Origin: an uncultured Bacilli bacterium
Lineage (GTDB): Bacteria; Bacillota_I; Bacilli_A; RF39; UBA660
DNA: 36,899 bases
Direction: 5' to 3'
NCBI GenBank assembly: GCA_944358735.1
Contig: CALVRT010000015.1
Coordinates: 1-36,899, forward strand
In this document: piece by piece, positions 33,059-36,899 of the stretch
Numbering within the stretch: position 1 is the first letter of the stretch
Layout: each line of letters opens with the position of its first letter
Made by a program: the position numbers and the translations under genes
Notes under the pieces: generated by a model
What the model saw: only the letters and a program-made list of their open reading frames with translations
What the model was told of the DNA's origin: nothing
The model's database searches: none

Positions 33059-34306
33059 TTATAAATCTAAGCTATTTGGATTTAGTAAGAATTCTTTAAT
33101 ACCAATTATTAATATACCTTCATCATTTCGCCATAGTTTAATATCATCTTTAACAACGATAATTTTTTTAAAACTATCACCAATGTTATTAAGCGGTCTA
33201 GTCTCTTGAAGTGCTTTTTCGGGCTCATCGATATTTAAAGCTGACTGAATATAGTATCTTTTACTGCCCATATTACACACAAAATCAACTTCTAGCTGTT
33301 TTTTAGTATTACCTTCTCTAATTTCTACAACTCCCACATCGACATTATATCCTCTTTTTAAAAGCTCATTATATATAATGTTTTCCATTAAATGATTTTC
33401 TTCATGCTGTCTGAAATTAAGCCTAGCGTTTCTAAGTCCAATATCAGCAAAGTAATATTTTTGCGGAGTACCAATATATTTTTTCCCTTTTACGTCATAT
33501 CTTTCAGCTTTTTCAATAAGAAATGAATCTAATAAATAATCAATATATGAAATTATAGTATTTTTTGAAACATCTTTTATACCATTACTAATATAAGTAT
33601 TATAAATTTTTTGTGGATTAGTTAAAGAACCGACAGATGATGCTAGCATATTAATCAAAGAATCTAAAACATCATCTTTATTTATATTATTTCTATCAAT
33701 AATATCTTTTTTATAAGTAAGCTCAAATAACGAAGATAAATAATTACTTTTTTGCTCATCCGTTTGTTGTTTTAATATAAGTGGCATACCACCATAAGTA
33801 ATATATTCATTCCACGCTTCATTTTTATCACCTTTATATGCAGAAGCAAATTCTGAAAAAGATAAAGGAAAAACTCTTATTTCATCGCCTCTGCCCCTAA
33901 ACTCGGTAATGATATCACTTGATAAAAATCTTGAATTACTTCCCGTTACATAAACATCTAAATTTCGTTTATGTAAAAATCCATTTAATACAGCTTCAAA
34001 ATTTTTAACATTTTGAATTTCATCAATTAAAACATAATGCATATTATCATCGACAATTTTAGATTCAACATAGTTATCAAGTTCATGTGGATCTAAATAC
34101 TTTTCGTTTTTAATTGCATCTAAATCTAATTTAATTATGTGTTTATCATCAACACCACTTTCTTTTAAATAATTTACAAAAATAGGATCAAGTAAATATG
34201 ATTTACCACATCTTCTTATTCCCGTAATTATTTTTATCAAACCATTGCCTTTTCTTACAATTAGTTTGTTTAAGTAATCATTTCTTTCAATAATTTCTTC
34301 TTGCAT
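33059..34306 (-). CDS. ATP-binding protein, AAA_14 plus DUF4143
   Basis: The 415-residue protein has the common AAA_14/DUF4143 layout. Walker A is GIRRCGKSYLL near residue 30, Walker B is YVLIDEIQNV, and VTGSNSRFLSS plus the arginine-finger-like FRGRGDEI follow. The C-terminal DUF4143 part has YYFADIGLRNARL, LMENIIYNELLKRGYNV and the nuclease-like core LEVDFVCN...YYIQSAL. The last piece resembles PD-(D/E)XK text but has Q where K/E is usual. The cellular role of the family is unclear; members are often in mobile regions. The start is ATG 34306 with AAGGGTGA upstream. The gene is framed by 38-bp direct repeats, which suggests transfer as a unit. Confidence 0.87.
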   Translation of the reverse strand: MQEEIIERNDYLNKLIVRKGNGLIKIITGIRRCGKSYLLDPIFVNYLKESGVDDKHIIKLDLDAIKNEKYLDPHELDNYVESKIVDDNMHYVLIDEIQNVKNFEAVLNGFLHKRNLDVYVTGSNSRFLSSDIITEFRGRGDEIRVFPLSFSEFASAYKGDKNEAWNEYITYGGMPLILKQQTDEQKSNYLSSLFELTYKKDIIDRNNINKDDVLDSLINMLASSVGSLTNPQKIYNTYISNGIKDVSKNTIISYIDYLLDSFLIEKAERYDVKGKKYIGTPQKYYFADIGLRNARLNFRQHEENHLMENIIYNELLKRGYNVDVGVVEIREGNTKKQLEVDFVCNMGSKRYYIQSALNIDEPEKALQETRPLNNIGDSFKKIIVVKDDIKLWRNDEGILIIGIKEFLLNPNSLDL

Positions 34307-34325
34307 ATATATCACCCTTTCTAAT

Positions 34326-34363
34326 TGTCACCCAACTTTTTTGACGGAAACGTACATTTTGTT
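34326..34363. repeat. 38-bp direct repeat, copy 2
   Basis: Same direction and sequence as 33019-33056 except one G for T. It lies about 20 bases upstream of the ATPase start codon, inside the likely leader. The TGT start and ACGTACATTTT tail vaguely resemble insertion-sequence ends; this is not established. Confidence 0.9.
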
Positions 34364-34381
34364 CAATATAATTATATAATA

Positions 34382-34410
34382 TTTTTATAAATTATTCAAT
34401 ATTATGTCAA
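34382..34410 (-). promoter_or_regulatory. Likely promoter of the ATPase gene
   Basis: The minus strand has TTGACA (34410-34405), 17 bases and TAAAAA (34387-34382), a good -35 with a weak -10. Transcription would cross the 38-bp repeat before reaching the ATG at 34306. Confidence 0.45.
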
Positions 34411-34481
34411 ATTTTTTTAATAAAACTATATCTTTTATTTAGTAAAAATATTATGTATATTAATATTATATTACTTAAACT

Positions 34482-34502
34482 AAAAAAAGACTTATTTAAG
34501 CC
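34482..34502 (-). terminator. Second terminator behind the DGR operon
   Basis: On the minus strand GGCTTA and TAAGTC form a short stem followed by seven T. It backs up the larger hairpin at 34513-34566. Confidence 0.45.
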
Positions 34503-34510
34503 TTTAATAT

Positions 34511-34566
34511 ATAAAAAGCACGGTTAGTTTGTATGCGACGAGAACTTTATTTTTTAACTAGCCGTG
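34511..34566 (-). terminator. Hairpin terminator at the end of the DGR reverse transcriptase gene
   Basis: CACGGTTAGTT (34519-34529) and AACTAGCCGTG (34556-34566) pair over a 26-base loop. On the minus strand the hairpin ends in CTTTTTATATA. The RT stop codon lies in one arm. The T-tract context (16 bases, 34503-34518) is identical to that beside the hairpin at 30633-30688. Confidence 0.65.
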
Positions 34567-35588
34567 AGTGCGAATAATTTAGTACTTACAATAAGAATTA
34601 AGTGAGCAAAAGTAACCTTCAAAATTTTATTATTTTTATAAAATCTATGTTTTAATTTTAAATTTTTATTTATTTTATATCTTGTTTGCCTGCATAATTT
34701 AATAATAATTTTATTATTTTTAAGTTTAAAATGATAACCTAGAAATACAAAACCATTTTTAATACTAACAATTTCTATCTTGGTATTATTTAGTTTTAAA
34801 CCATATTCATTTAGTTTATTTTTTATTTTGATTAAAGAATTTTTTAAATAATTTTTATCATGATGAATTAATATAAAATCATCCATAAATCTAATAAAAT
34901 ATTTAATTTTTAAGTCATGAATTATATAATGATCTATTTCTGATAAGTAAAAAGCAGATAAAGCTTGTGATGTAAGTCCTCCAATAGAAAGTCCTTTATC
35001 TTTATAGTAATAAGGAATATTTTGAATACTTTTAGTTTTATATTTGTCTTTGATTTTTTTAATATTTTCATTAATATATGAATAATTAGTACTATCTATT
35101 ATTTTAGATATAATATCATATTCATCAGCAGTTATTTTAGCTTTTAACATGTCTTTTAATTTATTATGATCGATAGTATAAAAGTATTTAGAAATATCTA
35201 ATTTTAAAATATAAAATTCATGATATTTTTTATTTAAGTTTAAATATTTTTTAAGCAGTTTAATAGCGTAGCTAGTTCCCATGTTTTTTCTAGTAGCCGT
35301 ATTTCTAATATCTAAATATTTTTCTAATTTAGGGATTAATATAGTTCTAGCGACATAATGATTAATTATTTTATCTATAATATTTAAACTCATAACAATT
35401 CTTTCTTTTGGCTCTTTAATTAAAAAAATATTATATTTTTCTTTATCAAAGTTATTTATTTTATTTAAAGCTATCGTTATATTTTGCATTTTATTTTTTT
35501 CGAAATTATATAATTTTTTCTTGTTTTTGACGTTTTTACTAATTTCATCATAAATATTTAATAAATCATTAAACCTAACTTTCAGCAC
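34554..35588 (-). CDS. Diversity-generating retroelement reverse transcriptase
   Basis: The 344-residue protein is a single-domain RT. Motifs are IFLIKEPKERIVMSLNIIDK (54-73), the first catalytic Asp in LKLDISKYFYTID (131), LSIGGLTSQ (200-208) and FMDD (234-237), followed by LGYHFKL. The IGxxxSQ motif in place of the QGxxxSP of retrons and group II introns is the DGR signature. DGR RTs copy the template repeat with errors at adenines and the cDNA replaces a variable repeat in a target gene. It starts at GTG 35588, overlapping avd by 14 bases. The C-terminal 20 residues look atypical; another frame there encodes GYFCSLNSYCKY, so a late frameshift is possible. Confidence 0.92.
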   Translation of the reverse strand: MLKVRFNDLLNIYDEISKNVKNKKKLYNFEKNKMQNITIALNKINNFDKEKYNIFLIKEPKERIVMSLNIIDKIINHYVARTILIPKLEKYLDIRNTATRKNMGTSYAIKLLKKYLNLNKKYHEFYILKLDISKYFYTIDHNKLKDMLKAKITADEYDIISKIIDSTNYSYINENIKKIKDKYKTKSIQNIPYYYKDKGLSIGGLTSQALSAFYLSEIDHYIIHDLKIKYFIRFMDDFILIHHDKNYLKNSLIKIKNKLNEYGLKLNNTKIEIVSIKNGFVFLGYHFKLKNNKIIIKLCRQTRYKINKNLKLKHRFYKNNKILKVTFAHLILIVSTKLFALTAS

Positions 35589-35910
35589 TTTTGATCCATC
35601 CTAATATCATTTTATGAATTATAAGTAATTTATTAGTCATTTTTAAGCATTGTTTTTCACTTAAATACTTGTTTTTTAAACTTCTTTCAAAATAAAAATC
35701 TAACATACTTATTTTACTTAAAATTTTTATTTGAATATTTTTTCTATCTTTACTATTATTAGCTAAATATATTAAATATAAAATATCTAAAGAATCGTTA
35801 TATAATCTATCTTTTATTACGTTTTCTTTTCTAGGATAATTAATTACTATATTATCTAAAGACATGATAAAATTTTTCATGTTTTTTACAATTAAAAAAT
35901 CATTATGCAT
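35575..35910 (-). CDS. avd: Avd-like DGR accessory protein
   Basis: This is a 111-residue all-helical protein. The spacing of helices and the C-terminal text YLSEKQCLKMTNKLLIIHKM followed by ILGWIKS match the Avd four-helix bundle, whose members end in a similar LGGWxKS. Avd forms a positively charged barrel-shaped pentamer that binds the RT and the template RNA and is needed for mutagenic homing. The gene overlaps both neighbours (8 bases with the MutS-like gene, 14 with RT), so the operon is translationally coupled. Sequence identity to known Avd is probably low, and the call rests on pattern plus context. Confidence 0.82.
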   Translation of the reverse strand: MHNDFLIVKNMKNFIMSLDNIVINYPRKENVIKDRLYNDSLDILYLIYLANNSKDRKNIQIKILSKISMLDFYFERSLKNKYLSEKQCLKMTNKLLIIHKMILGWIKSAES

Positions 35911-36253
35911 TTAATTTACTTTCAATAAAATTTAATATTTCTTTTAAATCTTTAGAAGATAATAATTCTAATTTATCATATATTTTTTCGATATCTATTT
36001 TAAAATTATATTTTGTTTTTCCTTTTTCCGCATATTTTTGATAATTGTTTTTCTTCTTAAAATCAATTATATTACTATCTAACTGATAATTTATTTTCTT
36101 TTCTTCTAAAGTATTTATAACTTTATTAATGGCGGAAATAGGAAAACCTACTCTATTATTAATAATTTTATAATTAAATAAATAGTTTAAAATATAAATA
36201 TCATCATCAAAGACATGATAAAAACCCCCAACTTTTCTAAAAGTTACATTCAT
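35903..36253 (-). CDS. DGR-associated MutS domain-I-like protein
   Basis: The 116-residue protein starts MNVTFRKVGGFYHVFDDDIY, continues ILNYLFNYKI, then GFPISAINKVINTLEEKKIN and FKKKNNYQKYAEKGK. The order (a Phe-Tyr-xxx-Phe strand, acidic turn, helix, GxP and a helix ending near a Lys/Tyr loop) resembles the mismatch-binding N-terminal domain of MutS, but nothing else of MutS is present. Small MutS-I-like proteins occur beside RT and avd in some gut DGRs. Its job there is unknown; binding of mispaired cDNA duplexes is a guess. It is first of the three overlapping DGR genes. Confidence 0.72.
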   Translation of the reverse strand: MNVTFRKVGGFYHVFDDDIYILNYLFNYKIINNRVGFPISAINKVINTLEEKKINYQLDSNIIDFKKKNNYQKYAEKGKTKYNFKIDIEKIYDKLELLSSKDLKEILNFIESKLNA

Positions 36254-36286
36254 TTCGCATACCCCTTTATAATTATAAGTATTATA

Positions 36287-36313
36287 CTAAGTAATATTAT
36301 TAATATTACCTAG
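36287..36313 (-). repeat. 12-bp hairpin between the template region and the DGR genes
   Basis: On the minus strand CTAGGTAATATT and AATATTACTTAG pair along 12 bp (one G-U) with a 3-base loop. There is no T-tract, so it is not a plain terminator. It could be part of the template RNA or a processing or attenuation element. Confidence 0.65.
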
Positions 36314-36450
36314 TAGCTTTTACGATAAAGTTTACAGGCCTGTACGTATACATAGCCATCTTTATCCTGTTTTAGGAAACAAGTCCAAGGATATACTTTG
36401 TTCTTTAATACTCTATTATATAGCCTGGAGCCATATAAGCGCGTTTTTTA

Positions 36451-36558
36451 AAGAGCTGGGAACACCGCGTTGGAGTTAGTCACGTTGTTGTTGCCATTCA
36501 CGTTACCAGTACTATTGAGATTAGCCGCGTTATTACTATTACTGGCATAAGGCGCCCT
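36451..36558 (-). other. DGR template repeat (TR)
   Basis: Read on the minus strand in frame this 108-base segment would encode R-A-P-Y-A-S-N-S-N-N-A-A-N-L and so on, ending A-V-F-P-A-L and a stop. Twelve of 36 codons are AAT or AAC, spaced among fixed residues. This is what a template looks like when adenine-directed mutagenesis is used. The flanking pattern RAPY...AVFPAL mirrors C-type-lectin-fold variable repeats, which commonly read RSPY...GVRPAL. It has no start codon or ribosome site and is not a gene. It lies upstream of and in line with the MutS-like, avd and RT genes. Confidence 0.82.
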
Positions 36559-36574
36559 ATATTTTCAGCATACC

Positions 36575-36899
36575 CTATATATTAGATAATAATTTATCTA
36601 ATATTTGTCTTATTTTAACAATATATAAATATTTTTTATAATAATTATTGTCAAAATTTTTATTTTTAATTATTTCTAAATTATCAATAACTTTATAATT
36701 TATTTGATATTTATCAAATATTTTAAAGCTATTTTTAAATTTTATTAATTTTAATATTTTAGCATCATAGCTAAAACTAAAATATTTGTTTTTTCTTTTA
36801 ATTATTATTAAATCTCTTTTATGTAATTTTTTTAAAAATACATATCTATTATAAGCACTAAATTCATCATCACCTCTTTTCTTGTGGAAATTCGCGGTG
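36575..36899 (-). CDS. Partial gene upstream of the template, possibly MutS-I-like
   Basis: An open frame enters from beyond the window and stops at TAG 36577-36575 (about 107 residues seen). Visible text includes KKRGDDEFSAYNRYVFLKKL, DLIIIKRKNKYFSFSYDAKI and YQINYKVIDNLEIIKNKNFD, and it is very Lys/Ile/Asn-rich. The order Lys-strand, Tyr-Phe-x-Phe, Asp-Ala helix, then INYxVID and a KNxxxNNYYKKY loop parallels the small MutS-I-like gene at 35903-36253. I therefore suspect a related domain; this is weak. It ends 17 bases before the template repeat. Confidence 0.6.
   Translation of the reverse strand, partial: TANFHKKRGDDEFSAYNRYVFLKKLHKRDLIIIKRKNKYFSFSYDAKILKLIKFKNSFKIFDKYQINYKVIDNLEIIKNKNFDNNYYKKYLYIVKIRQILDKLLSNI

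Larger units (their letters stand above)
36287..36574 (-). ncRNA. DGR template RNA region
   Basis: No gene covers this stretch. It is more GC-rich than its surroundings. It begins, in minus-strand order, with the template repeat. Then come a possible hairpin ATATGGCT-CCA-GGCTATAT near 36418-36436, a GATAAAG/CTTTATC pair (about 36362-36324) enclosing CAGGCCTG, and the 12-bp hairpin at 36313-36287. In DGRs the RNA downstream of the template is structured and is bound by RT and Avd. Exact ends are not visible. Confidence 0.65.

Noticed and set aside
33059-34363. An IS21-type element between the 38-bp repeats
   Set aside because: The repeats are direct, not inverted, and no IstA or IstB gene is present.
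34554-35588. Retron or group II intron reverse transcriptase
   Set aside because: The protein lacks the QGxxxSP motif and a maturase domain, has IGxxxSQ, and sits beside avd and a template.
36287-36313. Rho-independent terminator before the DGR genes
   Set aside because: The stem is strong but no T-tract follows on either strand.
36451-36558. A short Asn-rich gene
   Set aside because: The frame has no start codon or ribosome site and reads only as a DGR template tail.
1-36899. CRISPR array, tRNA or rRNA genes
   Set aside because: No regularly spaced repeat set, cloverleaf or rRNA-like GC-rich block was seen on either strand.

Overview
The window is strongly AT-rich and reads with the standard code. 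Genes have clear AGGAGG-type ribosome binding sites and TTGACA/TATAAT promoters. Several genes point to a Gram-positive Bacilli-type chromosome: dnaG-rpoD-trmK, YdbS/YdbT, a YqfQ-like protein, a YjcZ-like mini-protein, uvsE, comEA-comEC and an FtsW-type protein. The likely source is an uncultured gut-type Bacilli lineage (RF39/Erysipelotrichia-like); this placement is inference. The FtsW and deacetylase genes imply a peptidoglycan wall.

Layout. 1-1250: a MarR repressor and the start of an ABC exporter, with a palindromic operator over the promoter. 1267-4582: an operon of two PH-domain membrane proteins, QueH and a polysaccharide deacetylase. 4603-7102: prepilin peptidase and the PilC/GspF platform protein, which fit with comEA-comEC at 13052-15773 as DNA-uptake genes. 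7148-11539: YqfQ-like protein, tandem-HTH regulator, and the overlapping dnaG-rpoD-trmK operon. 11647-18169: small membrane and hypothetical genes, competence genes with a decayed ComEC-like hydrolase behind them, an FtsW-type SEDS protein and a small HTH protein. 18257-21650: UV endonuclease, peptide deformylase and an arylsulfotransferase-like lipoprotein or membrane-anchored protein. 21730-27847: ABC-F protein, a repeat-flanked small-RNA locus, a transposase remnant, a hypothetical gene and a short SMC.

From about 27900 to the end the window is accessory DNA. It holds an IS110 element with a candidate bridge RNA, two paralogous Rossmann-like hypothetical genes, and an IS91-type element whose companion tyrosine recombinase is broken. 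Next comes an AAA/DUF4143 ATPase flanked by 38-bp direct repeats. The window ends in a diversity-generating retroelement (DGR) on the minus strand.

The DGR is the most interesting system here. It comprises an Asn-codon-rich template repeat (36451-36558), a structured non-coding stretch, a MutS domain-I-like small protein, an Avd-like accessory protein and a reverse transcriptase with the IGxxxSQ signature. The three genes overlap end to end. A further MutS-I-like partial gene runs off the window upstream of the template. No variable repeat is visible in the window, so the diversified target gene must lie elsewhere.
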